Source: JANWJE01 sp044326545
GTDB lineage: Bacteria > Chlamydiota > Chlamydiia > Chlamydiales > Parachlamydiaceae
Reading direction: 5' to 3'
DNA: 64,000 nucleotides
Assembly: GCA_044326545.1 (NCBI GenBank)
Contig: JBIRBM010000002.1
Location: forward strand, 124,001-188,000
Shown here: one piece after another, positions 45,826 through 54,496 of the stretch
Layout of the letters: every line of letters begins with the position of its first letter
Position numbering within the stretch: the stretch's first letter is position 1
Program-made: the position numbers and the translations under genes
Notes under the pieces: model-generated
Databases searched by the model: none
What the model was told of the DNA's origin: nothing
The model's input: only the letters and a program-made list of their open reading frames with translations

Positions 45826-46335
45826 CTACTCTTCTCCTTCTCGAATTTTTTTTACGATGTCAGAGGTCGAAAGCCCCGGAATAAGTGGGACAATGTGAAT
45901 GCTTCCTCCCCAAGAGCGAACGGTTGCAGCTTCAATGCACTCTTGACCGTATTCAGCTCCATTCACATGAACATCGGGTTTAATCATCGTTAAAAGAGCG
46001 CAAGGGTCAGTTTCGTCAAACCATGTCACATAATCAACAAATTCTAGGGCGGCCATCATTTGAAGGCGATCGTTTAAGGGAATAATGGGGCGATCAGGAC
46101 TTTTATAGTGTTGAATGGAGGAATCGGTGTTAAGGGCAACAATGAGAATATTTGCCATCTGCGATGCTTCATAGATAATTTGCAGGTGTCCTGCATGAAG
46201 AAGATCAAAAGAGCCATTCAACGTTGCAATTGAGTGTTGATCCCTCCTTAATTGGCTCACTCGTTCGCTGAGTTGCTCAGGAGGGATCATTTTTGCTTGG
46301 CAGCTATTTGACCATCGCTTAAGATTCGACGACAT
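45826..46335 (-). CDS. rfaE2: D-glycero-beta-D-manno-heptose 1-phosphate adenylyltransferase
   Basis: Stand-alone second domain of HldE/RfaE, which transfers AMP to heptose phosphate for LPS core. The nucleotidyltransferase signature GSFDLLHAGHL and the ISxTSK-like LSTSDIV near the end are present. An HldE-type kinase partner is not in the window. The stop codon touches the rhomboid start. Heptose-containing LPS is expected from environmental rather than pathogenic chlamydiae; this is inference. Confidence 0.85.
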   Translation of the reverse strand: MSSNLKRWSNSCQAKMIPPEQLSERVSQLRRDQHSIATLNGSFDLLHAGHLQIIYEASQMANILIVALNTDSSIQHYKSPDRPIIPLNDRLQMMAALEFVDYVTWFDETDPCALLTMIKPDVHVNGAEYGQECIEAATVRSWGGSIHIVPLIPGLSTSDIVKKIREGEE

Positions 46336-46338
46336 GAA

Positions 46339-48870
46339 TTATCCGCCTACTTTAGGAAAGGCAATCTGAAAAACTTCATCATAATGCTCAACAAAGTGCA
46401 TGGTCATCCCTTTGCGGATGTAGTCAGGCAGTTCTTCATAGTCCCGTAAGTTATCTTTGGGGAAAATAAGCACTTTAAGTCCGGAGCGACGGGCCGCGAC
46501 CATTTTTTCTTTGACACCGCCAATCGGAAGAATCCTCCCTGTTAACGTTAATTCTCCTGTCATTCCTAAATTATCCAGAACAGGAGTATTCATTAAAAGA
46601 GAGAGGAGTGATGTCACCATTGTGATCCCCGCTGAAGGCCCATCTTTAGGCGTTGCCCCTTCCGGAATATGAATATGGACTTGGGATTTTTCAAAAAAAG
46701 TGAACCCCGGAGCATATTTATGAACGGCGCCGTGCAGGTAGCTCCATGCGATCTCTGCCGATTCTTTCATCACGTCGCCTGCTTGTCCGGTCAATTTCAT
46801 CACTGTTTTTTCGGCAGGCACTTTAATCGACTCAATATAAAGCGTCGCTCCCCCCATTGCGGTCCAAGCTAACCCCATGCAGACTCCAACTGGGGGCCGG
46901 TCATAAAAACGATCGGTTGTGAAAACGGGTTTGCCCAAATACTCGTTGAGATTATCTGTTGTAATTGAATATTTGATTGGGGGTGCAGCAGGAGTCTGAA
47001 GATCTCCCTTTTTTTTCTTTTTCCCTTTCTCTTGTTGAGTTGCTAATAGCTTTTGCTCCGCTTCCCTTTTCATTTGCTGGCGGACAATTTTAATGGCGAT
47101 TTTTCGCAAGATTTTTTTGATCAACCCTTCAAGATTGCGTACTCCGGCTTCTCTTGCATATCCGTTAATAATCCCGCGCAATCCTTCGATTGTGAAGCTC
47201 ACCTCGGACGCTTTTAATCCCATCAATTTTCGATTGCGGGGAATGAGGTATTTTTTTGCAATCTCAATCTTTTCCTGCATGATATAACCCGATAAGCGAA
47301 GGATATCCATTCGATCTTTTAAAGGTTCCGGAATAGAATCCAAGACGTTTGCAGTGACGATGAATAGGACATCAGACAAATTGCAGCGAACATCAAGATA
47401 GTGATCGAGGAATTCTGCATTTTGTTCTGGATCTAGAACCTCTAATAAAGCAGAGGCAGGATCGCCATGAAAACTCTTCCCCATTTTATCGACTTCATCG
47501 AGCATAATCACCGGATTCATCGTTTGGCAATATTTCAAGGCTTGAATCATTTTTCCAGGCATTGCACCGATATAAGTCCTGCGATGCCCCTTAATTTCTG
47601 CTTCATCTCGCATTCCTCCGACAGAAAAACGATAAAATTTCCGGTTAAGCGCCCTTGCAATGCTTTTTCCAATGCTTGTTTTTCCAACTCCCGGAGGTCC
47701 CACTAAACATAAAATACTCCCTCTAATCCCTCCGGCAAGGCGGCCAACGCTGATGAATTCTAAAATGCGTTGTTTAATATCTTCTAATCCATAGTGGTCT
47801 TCAGTTAAAATTTTTTCTGCTTCATCCAAATCGTGATGCTCAGCACTTTTAATTCCCCAAGGAATGATTGTCAACCAGTCTAAATAACCACGACAAACGC
47901 TGTATTCGGCCGATTGCATTTCCAATACACTCAGCTTCTCAAGTTCGTCATTAATCACTTTGAGAACATCAGGCGGAACCACTCGGTCTTTAAGGCGTGC
48001 TTCAAATTTTTCTCGATCAATTGATTTATCGTCCCGCTCGATTCCCAATTCTTTTTTAATTGTTTTGAGTTGTTCACGTAAAAAATAATCTTTTTGGCTC
48101 TTATTGATGGTTGCTTCAATTTTTTGATTAATGTTATTTTGTAAAATGCTAATGTCGAGCTCTTTTTTTAATAAAATTAGCGCTTTATCTATGCGGCGCT
48201 TAATATCGTATGTCTCTAGAACATCTTGGAGTTCTTCTCTAGAAGCTGTGGTTAATGCAACGGCAAAGTCGGCTAATTTTCCAGGTTCGGTAAAATCGGA
48301 ATGACCAAGAAAAATTTGCAGCTCTTCTTTAAACAAGGGATTGAGTTTTAATAATTCTTTGATTGTTGAGATGATGCTAATGGCGTAGGCCTTAAGCTCG
48401 GTGGTTAAGGTGGGATTATCATCGTAATAAGAAACATGAGCCTTCAACGTTTTGGAGTCTGAAATAGGATCCTTGATTTGCAACCGTTTTTCCATATTCA
48501 GGATGACTTGGGCGCCTCCTTGCTCCATAGGAATGATCCGTAGCACGCGGGCTAGCACTCCAACTGTGTACAAGTCGCTAAAAGAGGCTTGATAAATATC
48601 GGCATTTTCGGAATGAGCCAGAAGGAGTCCAACGCATTTGTGCTCCGATTTAGCAACCACTTTTAAGACCTCATAGAAAGGGCCGGGTTCAATGACGAGA
48701 GGAGCAGCCATTCCGGGAAAAAAAGGGCGGCGCAGAAGAGGAAAGATATAAATTTGGTCGGGAGCCGCTGTCATTTTCTTTTGTAGAGAATGACTATCTT
48801 CTAACGAATTAATGATAGCATTTTCCAGTTCTAATTCCAGGGAATCATTTTGATCATCTTGATTCAACAT
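46339..48870 (-). CDS. lon: ATP-dependent protease Lon
   Basis: Soluble AAA+ serine protease that degrades misfolded and regulatory proteins. Order: N-terminal LON substrate domain (about 40-250), AAA+ module with Walker A GPPGVGKTS and Walker B PVIMLDEVDKM, and C-terminal protease domain with PKDGPSAGITM (catalytic Ser) and the partner Lys further on. A Lys-rich insert (KGKKKKKGDLQ) links the last two. Length of 843 aa is typical. It ends 3 bases before the next gene on the strand and probably leads an operon down to rnz. Confidence 0.95.
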   Translation of the reverse strand: MLNQDDQNDSLELELENAIINSLEDSHSLQKKMTAAPDQIYIFPLLRRPFFPGMAAPLVIEPGPFYEVLKVVAKSEHKCVGLLLAHSENADIYQASFSDLYTVGVLARVLRIIPMEQGGAQVILNMEKRLQIKDPISDSKTLKAHVSYYDDNPTLTTELKAYAISIISTIKELLKLNPLFKEELQIFLGHSDFTEPGKLADFAVALTTASREELQDVLETYDIKRRIDKALILLKKELDISILQNNINQKIEATINKSQKDYFLREQLKTIKKELGIERDDKSIDREKFEARLKDRVVPPDVLKVINDELEKLSVLEMQSAEYSVCRGYLDWLTIIPWGIKSAEHHDLDEAEKILTEDHYGLEDIKQRILEFISVGRLAGGIRGSILCLVGPPGVGKTSIGKSIARALNRKFYRFSVGGMRDEAEIKGHRRTYIGAMPGKMIQALKYCQTMNPVIMLDEVDKMGKSFHGDPASALLEVLDPEQNAEFLDHYLDVRCNLSDVLFIVTANVLDSIPEPLKDRMDILRLSGYIMQEKIEIAKKYLIPRNRKLMGLKASEVSFTIEGLRGIINGYAREAGVRNLEGLIKKILRKIAIKIVRQQMKREAEQKLLATQQEKGKKKKKGDLQTPAAPPIKYSITTDNLNEYLGKPVFTTDRFYDRPPVGVCMGLAWTAMGGATLYIESIKVPAEKTVMKLTGQAGDVMKESAEIAWSYLHGAVHKYAPGFTFFEKSQVHIHIPEGATPKDGPSAGITMVTSLLSLLMNTPVLDNLGMTGELTLTGRILPIGGVKEKMVAARRSGLKVLIFPKDNLRDYEELPDYIRKGMTMHFVEHYDEVFQIAFPKVGG

Positions 48871-49017
48871 GAAGGGTCCTAAATTTGAGGGTTATCAACC
48901 TGATTTTAGAGTCTGTTTTGTTTTTCTCAGACGACGGAGTTCCAGTTTACTCATTTAAGATAAATTTATCAATCAGAGTTGTGAATCTCACCTTCAGCGC
49001 AAATAGCGGTCTTGTTT

Positions 49018-49186
49018 CTAAGAACCTGTTTAGCATCTTTGATCCGATGATTTGTTTGCTAAAACCCGCGATACATGGACAAAAAATTGTCGCAATATTA
49101 AAAAATATTCTGATTTTTTTTTGTGCGTGTATCGCGGATTTGTAGCAGCAAAGCATTGTGATCAAAGATCCTGAACAGGTTCTAAG
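49018..49186. repeat. 169-bp imperfect palindrome
   Basis: Outer arms of 27 bases (CTAAGAACCTGTTTAGCATC and its partner) match at 24 positions, and pairing continues inward through CCGCGATACA/TGTATCGCGG to an AATATT centre. The size and form recall the 163-bp element, but the sequence differs. It lies between lon and the RiPP locus. The last 35 bases recur at 49726-49760. Confidence 0.85.
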
Positions 49187-49252
49187 GTGAGTTTTAAAGA
49201 CAAGAGAGAGTGTTTTTAATTGGCGATCCCTTTCAATGATTGACTCTCATGG

Positions 49253-49354
49253 GGATATCTTTTATATCCTCATTCAAGCTCAACATGCACATGTTGGGAA
49301 TCCGAAGGGCTTTCGTGTTGCGAATATATGCATGTTGAGCTTGAATGAGGATAT
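49253..49354 (+). promoter_or_regulatory. Perfect 26-bp inverted repeat ahead of the RiPP precursor, with a competing hairpin
   Basis: Arms 49264-49289 and 49329-49354 are exact complements with a 39-base loop. GGATAT at 49253 can instead pair with ATATCC at 49264, the outer edge of the left arm, so two folds compete. The structure ends 56 bases before the precursor ATG. It may be an attenuator or an RNA switch, or just an insertion scar. Confidence 0.6.
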
Positions 49355-49409
49355 GGTCGAAAAATGTGACAATCTCGAAAAAAATTTAATCAAGGATGGG
49401 AAGATATTT

Positions 49410-49700
49410 ATGGATCAAATGAAAGAAAAGAATGAAATCGTCGCTGCTATCTCTAAGAAGATACGAGAGGACAAAGAGTTTGAAAAGCTCCTTTTTTCCA
49501 ATCCCCGCGACGCTTTAAAAGTCTTGGGAATTGAGATCCCAAAAGAGATCAACGTCAAAATTCTTCGTGAAGAGCAGCGAGAGTTTCTTTTAGTGATTCC
49601 TCATAAAAATGATCAAATAGGGGAATTAACCGATTTGCAATTGCGCCATTCATCGGGAGGAAGGGGGGGGTGCAAGCATAATACTGTGACACCGGCATAG
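49410..49700 (+). CDS. NHLP-type RiPP precursor peptide
   Basis: A 96-residue peptide. The leader resembles nitrile-hydratase-alpha leader peptides (NHLP): IVAAISKKIREDKEFEKLL, then NPRDALKVLGIEIPKEINVK, ending ELTDLQLRHSSGG. Cutting at the double Gly would free a 12-residue core RGGCKHNTVTPA with one Cys and two Thr. The frame is open back to 49236, but that extension codes through the hairpin arms, and only this ATG gives a normal leader (AAGGATGG lies 10-13 bases upstream). The dehydratase gene follows by 82 bases. Confidence 0.8.
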   Translation: MDQMKEKNEIVAAISKKIREDKEFEKLLFSNPRDALKVLGIEIPKEINVKILREEQREFLLVIPHKNDQIGELTDLQLRHSSGGRGGCKHNTVTPA

Positions 49701-49760
49701 AGACCTGTTCAATCTCTATCAGGAGTATTGTGATCAAAGAGTCTGAACAGGTTCTAAAGG
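49701..49760. repeat. Half-copy of the palindromic element between precursor and dehydratase
   Basis: The 35 bases ending ...CTGAACAGGTTCTAAAGG match 49153-49187 almost exactly, in the same direction. With AGACCTGTTC at 49701 they also form a short hairpin. Thus related sequence lies ahead of both the precursor and the dehydratase gene. Confidence 0.7.
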
Positions 49761-49782
49761 AAAATTTACAGATTGTGTTAAA

Positions 49783-52700
49783 ATGATAAAAACATCGAAA
49801 GTTTCGCTCTATCACGCAGCCCCTTTTTTTTTGGTCAGAGCTCCTCTTCTACCCGGTCACCATTTTTTTGACCTCGCAAGAGAGAAGGTGTCATTGTCTC
49901 TTTTTTCTGAAGAAGACCAGGTGTTGATTAAAGAAGCGCTCGCCATCGCCTCTCCCTCCTTTTATGAAGCGATGGTTAAGGGGAAAATCAAAAAGGCAAA
50001 GCAAGAAGAGCAGATCGCTAAAACTCTTATGAAGTATCTGTTGAGGATGTGTTCAAGATCCACTCCTTTTGGCCTTTTTTCTTTTGTTTCAACAGGCAGC
50101 TGGAAAGAGAATTCTTGTGTAGAATTTGATGTCACTCAAGTCTGTAAACGGGCAAGGCCTGACATGGAATGGGTGTGCAATCTTATTGAGAAACTCTCCT
50201 CAGACCCTGATCTTTTTCTTTATCTTCCAATCAGAACAAACCCTTTGATTTTTAATGCCGGAGATAGAACTCATCTGCATTACTTGCGTAAGGAAAATAA
50301 GGAGGATGAATCCCTATTATCTTCCATTCGCTCTAATGAGTTGACAGAGGCTCTTTTTGAATCCGCAAAAGTGACGACAACCCCTATTGAATTGAAAGAC
50401 AAGATGATATCCCGGTTGTTTTACCATCACCTCGATCCCAATAAAGTTCTCAATATGATTCGAGAGCTTTTAAATCAACAGTTTCTTCAAGTGACAATCC
50501 TCCCTTCATTTTTATCAGCGTCTTTCTTTTCCAATCTAGTTGACAATCTTTCCTCTTTTCTTCAGAAGCGGCAGAATGATTTAGCACAACGTATCGCTGA
50601 TCCCCCTGAAGATGAGAGGGAGAATCAATGCTTTAAATCTGCTTACACCCTCACGTCAGATAGTATAGAGGAGATTCGTTCTCTTATTGAATCTTATAAC
50701 AACTTGAGCCCCGGAAAAGGAGAGACTCTTTTTAAACATCTTCAAATGAAGATGGAAGAGATCTGTCCTGCTAAACATTATCTTCAAATTGATTCCTTTT
50801 ATACAGGTTCTGAAGTCTACCTTTCAAAAGATGTTGCAAATGAGTTGGAATCAACCGCTGAATTTTTATGGACCTTATCTTGCTGTCGCTCACAATTGTC
50901 TAGTTTACATGCTTATCATCAAAAATTTCTTGATAAGTATGGAACGGCACGGACTATTCCTCTTTGTGAATTAATGAACCAAAATAGGGGATTAGGGCCG
51001 CCCGATCATTATTTAAATGACGATGCAATTTCTACTCAAAAAGATCCCTCTTCTGTAGAAAAAAAATGGAAAAAATGGTTGAAAAGGGAGTTAGAGTTAT
51101 GTTTGAGAAAAAAGAATCAAGAGATTGAAATCCCTGCAGAGTGGATGGATGAGATGGTCAAAGAAGAAGAGAAGCAAAAAGCAGTTCCTTCATTTGATCT
51201 CAATTGCGAAATCATTGCTGATTCAGTTGCTGAAATTGATGCTGGGAATTTTCTCCTCAATGTTCATTTTACCTCCTCAAAAGGGGGATGTGTATTTGGA
51301 AGATTTTTGGATATGCTAGGAGAGGGGACTCAAGATAAATTGCGCATTTTTTTGAGGGACGAGGAAGAGTTAGAGCCACACAGTGCCTTTGCCACCCTCT
51401 GTTATTCTCCCTTCCCCTCGCGTCTTGCCAATCTCAATATTTCTCCAAATTTAAGAACGAAAAATCTCGACCTTGTTCATGAAACCGATATTTGTTTAGA
51501 AGATATTCTTGTCGGAGCCACTTCTGAAAGATTCTATCTAACACTTAAGGAGAGTTCAAAAGAATGGGTGATTGCCGCAAACCATATGCTTAATCGTGCC
51601 TTTGCCCCTCATGCTATCCGATTCATTGAAGATGTCTGTGATGCAAAGTATAAGGGTGTTCGAGGATTTGACTGGCAAGAGATGAAAGAGCGTCCTTTTC
51701 TCCCAAGAGTCAGGTTTAAAAAAACGATTCTATCTCCAGCTCAATGGAATATTGACCTTTTTGAACTTGGTTTGTCTGACAACGCCTTGAATGAATCAAT
51801 TAAAGAAAAATTTAATGATTGGGCACTTTTATGGGATCTTCCTCGCTATCTCTATCTCATCGAATCGGATCATCGATTATTATTAGATCGCACGTGTGGG
51901 CCTCACCTTGAACACATTCTGTTGCAGATTAAAAAGGGGGAGAAAGTCCGTTTAACGGAAAAAATCGGGCAACACAAGGGGCAGTGGATTCAAAGTCAAA
52001 GAGGTGTTCATTTTTCTGAGTTTACGGTCCCTTTTATCAAAAACAAGCAGTACGCTGACTCTGTTAAAGATGCTCATTCTGCACACTTGCGTTCTATAGC
52101 CCCTGATTTTCGCTTTAAACTGCTTGGAAGCGAGTGGTTTTATGTAAAATTCTATTTAAATGCCAGCGAAGAAAATGAATTATTATCAAAAGAGTGCTTA
52201 GCATTTAGTCAAAAAGTATTAGATTTGGGCCTTATTGTGGGGTGGTTTTTTATTCGTTATAATGATCCAAGATCTCATCTTCGTCTCCGTTTTCGTTTAA
52301 AAGAGGGGGCCTCTCTAACCTCTTTTCTCCCTCTCTTTCATGAATGGAGTTCTCGATTGCTTCACCAATATTTTATTTATGAGATGAGTCTTGCAAGTTA
52401 CGAAAGAGAGGTGGAACGGTATGGGGGAGAAGAATTGATTGAATATGCAGAAAGTGTTTTCTGCGGGGATTGCCTGGCATCGATCGATCTCTTTCGATGT
52501 TGGTCTCATGAGGCAGATTCCCATGCACAAGAGCTCTTGTCTGCTTTAAGTCTCATCGACTTATTAAAACATTTAGGATTGAGTTTACAAGAGCAATTGT
52601 CTTATTTTTCTTTAAGACAACTCTCTCAAGATGAATTGCCCGGATTTCGCGCTGTTAAACCCTCTTTACTCAAGTATGCGCAAGCTATTTTGAATAACAC

Positions 52701-52992
52701 GCTTGAGCAATACTCAGAGCTCTATTTTTTTTCCCAAGCTCTTCTCAAAAGGAGGGGAGCTCTTGAGGATTTTGCAAAAAAGATGAGGGAGCTAGAGGCT
52801 CAGCAATTATTGACCTCTTCATCCCACTCGATTTTAGGCAGTCTCATCCATATGCATTGTAATCGACTCATTGGAAGAGAAAGTCAGAGGGAGAAAAAAA
52901 CGTGTGTGTATGTTTTTCATACACTACATCTTTTGTTTTATGATCTGCTAGCAGGAAAAAAATCGAGTACGCGGGTTGCCAAAGACCTCTAA
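49783..52992 (+). CDS. Full-length LanB-type lantibiotic dehydratase
   Basis: A 1069-aa soluble enzyme. Residues about 1-720 match the glutamylation domain: APFFLVRAPLLPG at the start and CSRSTPFGLFS with Arg92. Residues about 775-1050 match the SpaB_C elimination domain: WFYVKFYLNASEENELL and RYNDPRSHLRLRFRL (Arg825, His832). Class I LanB enzymes use glutamyl-tRNA to glutamylate Ser/Thr, then eliminate glutamate to leave dehydroamino acids. Both domains in one chain mean a complete dehydratase, not a split form. No cyclase, protease or ABC exporter follows. Confidence 0.88.
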   Translation: MIKTSKVSLYHAAPFFLVRAPLLPGHHFFDLAREKVSLSLFSEEDQVLIKEALAIASPSFYEAMVKGKIKKAKQEEQIAKTLMKYLLRMCSRSTPFGLFSFVSTGSWKENSCVEFDVTQVCKRARPDMEWVCNLIEKLSSDPDLFLYLPIRTNPLIFNAGDRTHLHYLRKENKEDESLLSSIRSNELTEALFESAKVTTTPIELKDKMISRLFYHHLDPNKVLNMIRELLNQQFLQVTILPSFLSASFFSNLVDNLSSFLQKRQNDLAQRIADPPEDERENQCFKSAYTLTSDSIEEIRSLIESYNNLSPGKGETLFKHLQMKMEEICPAKHYLQIDSFYTGSEVYLSKDVANELESTAEFLWTLSCCRSQLSSLHAYHQKFLDKYGTARTIPLCELMNQNRGLGPPDHYLNDDAISTQKDPSSVEKKWKKWLKRELELCLRKKNQEIEIPAEWMDEMVKEEEKQKAVPSFDLNCEIIADSVAEIDAGNFLLNVHFTSSKGGCVFGRFLDMLGEGTQDKLRIFLRDEEELEPHSAFATLCYSPFPSRLANLNISPNLRTKNLDLVHETDICLEDILVGATSERFYLTLKESSKEWVIAANHMLNRAFAPHAIRFIEDVCDAKYKGVRGFDWQEMKERPFLPRVRFKKTILSPAQWNIDLFELGLSDNALNESIKEKFNDWALLWDLPRYLYLIESDHRLLLDRTCGPHLEHILLQIKKGEKVRLTEKIGQHKGQWIQSQRGVHFSEFTVPFIKNKQYADSVKDAHSAHLRSIAPDFRFKLLGSEWFYVKFYLNASEENELLSKECLAFSQKVLDLGLIVGWFFIRYNDPRSHLRLRFRLKEGASLTSFLPLFHEWSSRLLHQYFIYEMSLASYEREVERYGGEELIEYAESVFCGDCLASIDLFRCWSHEADSHAQELLSALSLIDLLKHLGLSLQEQLSYFSLRQLSQDELPGFRAVKPSLLKYAQAILNNTLEQYSELYFFSQALLKRRGALEDFAKKMRELEAQQLLTSSSHSILGSLIHMHCNRLIGRESQREKKTCVYVFHTLHLLFYDLLAGKKSSTRVAKDL

Positions 52993-53040
52993 TTCCTCGA
53001 AATGAGTCGATTTTATCCAGCACGGCTCTATCGAAATCCT

Positions 53041-53292
53041 CTATTTTTTCTTGTAGGCATTTCCTTTATTGTAGAGCGTGCATTGGGGACAGCGATTAAG
53101 AGATTTAACCGATTCCTCAACGTAAGTAAAATGACAATACTCACAAATAAAAAGCGTTCTTTCCGTAGTAAAAATTGTCCGTTTCCGCATACGACAGTGC
53201 GAATAGATCCAGATACCTAACACAGTCATGACTGTTACACTTAGATAAAGAATAAAAAGGGTGTTGAAGGTTAGCTCTATCATAGAATACAT
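53041..53292 (-). CDS. Small membrane-anchored zinc-ribbon protein
   Basis: An 83-aa protein with one N-terminal helix (LFILYLSVTVMTVLGIWIY) and a CEYCHFTYVEESVKSLNRCPQC zinc ribbon. It is the last gene on the strand after exbB-exbD and the TonB-like gene, 27 bases downstream. Function is not known; a link with that membrane complex is possible. A second Met three codons in is an equal start candidate. Confidence 0.7.
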   Translation of the reverse strand: MYSMIELTFNTLFILYLSVTVMTVLGIWIYSHCRMRKRTIFTTERTLFICEYCHFTYVEESVKSLNRCPQCTLYNKGNAYKKK

Positions 53293-53319
53293 GGACTTTG
53301 TGGATCTTGTCTCATCATC

Positions 53320-54042
53320 TTACTCATTCGAAGTATTCAGAACAATAAAACTGAGTGTCCCTTTGATCGTGTCTTCTTGATTTAAGGGAGCAAATCTTAA
53401 ATTCAAAAGAATTGTCTCAGTCAATTGATCGATTCTTTTGATGCCGCTATTTTCAGCACGTTCAAACCAAAAAATTTCTCCTGTTGCTTGATCTAATTGG
53501 ACCTCATAGACCACATAAAAGGGAGAATGCGTTGTCAAAGGCTCTATTTGATTAAGAAGAGGGTCATCGGAAATCAGAGGAATTTTTGCTAAATCTCCAG
53601 ATATTGAAAGTTGAACCAGTGGTTCTTCCAATTGATAGAGAAGGGGTTCATTCCATTTAGGCCACATGTTTTTTTCAATTGAATCTAACATTGAGGGATC
53701 AAACATTACGGAAGAGGGAAGGGGAAATTCAGAAGGACCAGAGACCCATTCAAGCGGCGGAGCGAATAAAAAAGGGGGCGGAGCGAATTCCTCTTCATTG
53801 ATATCCTCCACAACCAAAGCAGAAGTGGCAGCCAAAGGAAGATCAGATTGAACACGAACAAGAGGAAAGATAAAATTTGAAGTAAAAGAAAACGGGGTCA
53901 CATGGATCAAGATCAAAGCACCCGAATGGAGGATTAATGCAATTGCCAAAGCTTTAACAAGACCAGGTTCAAAGAATCGCTCTTTTTCCCGAATTCTAAT
54001 CACAATAGTTGAAAGATCAGCTGTTTTTTCAAGCTTTAACAT
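53320..54042 (-). CDS. TonB/TolA-like periplasm-spanning protein
   Basis: One N-terminal signal-anchor helix (LVKALAIALILHSGALILIHV) followed by a Pro-rich spacer and a C-terminal domain (YVVYEVQLDQATGEIFWFERAENSG) that may be TonB-C-like. The frame opens 12 codons upstream inside exbD; the ATG at 54042 lies one base after the exbD stop, with AGGAG ten bases ahead. Position directly after exbB-exbD supports a role as the protein they energise. Confidence 0.75.
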   Translation of the reverse strand: MLKLEKTADLSTIVIRIREKERFFEPGLVKALAIALILHSGALILIHVTPFSFTSNFIFPLVRVQSDLPLAATSALVVEDINEEEFAPPPFLFAPPLEWVSGPSEFPLPSSVMFDPSMLDSIEKNMWPKWNEPLLYQLEEPLVQLSISGDLAKIPLISDDPLLNQIEPLTTHSPFYVVYEVQLDQATGEIFWFERAENSGIKRIDQLTETILLNLRFAPLNQEDTIKGTLSFIVLNTSNE

Positions 54043-54043
54043 G

Positions 54044-54496
54044 TCAAAGGAGCTCCTCAGACCATGGGGGAGATTCAATAGGTTGATAAACTAACCTTAG
54101 ATGAGAGCAACATCCTTGGGCAATGGCAAAAAGTTTTAAGAAAAGGCCATAATTGACTCTTTTATCAACGCTGAGCACGATTGTAGGTTCATTTCCTCCA
54201 TTTTGTTTTTTCAGTTCTCTGATTTCTTTTTCCAAGCTAGTCTTTAAAGATCCCATGTCTACAATCGATTTTTTAGAGCCCAAATAAATGACATGCTGCC
54301 CATCCATCACGAGGAGAAGCTGGGTGGTCAATGGGGTGGAGTCTTGTTCTAATTGAGGATTTTCAATATTCAATGATTTCAAAGGAAGAATATCTGAGGT
54401 GACAATAAAGAAAATCAGCATCAGAAAAATGACGTCAACTAAAGGGGTCAAATCAATTAAAGCAGGAGAAGGTTTAAGGCGACACTTAAACTTCAT
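54044..54496 (-). CDS. exbD: ExbD/TolR family proton-channel subunit
   Basis: One helix near the N-terminus holds the functional Asp in DLTPLVDVIFLMLIFFIVT; the rest is a periplasmic domain with NYGLFLKLFAIAQ. It uses the proton gradient with ExbB to drive a TonB/TolA-type protein. The start overlaps the exbB stop by 4 bases. Confidence 0.92.
   Translation of the reverse strand: MKFKCRLKPSPALIDLTPLVDVIFLMLIFFIVTSDILPLKSLNIENPQLEQDSTPLTTQLLLVMDGQHVIYLGSKKSIVDMGSLKTSLEKEIRELKKQNGGNEPTIVLSVDKRVNYGLFLKLFAIAQGCCSHLRLVYQPIESPPWSEELL

Noticed and set aside
49236..49409. N-terminal extension of the precursor frame
   Set aside because: It codes through the hairpin arms and does not resemble NHLP leaders; the internal ATG fits far better.
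53002..53220. Open frame of 72 codons on the plus strand
   Set aside because: It is opposite the zinc-ribbon gene, whose CxxC pairs make the minus strand the real one.
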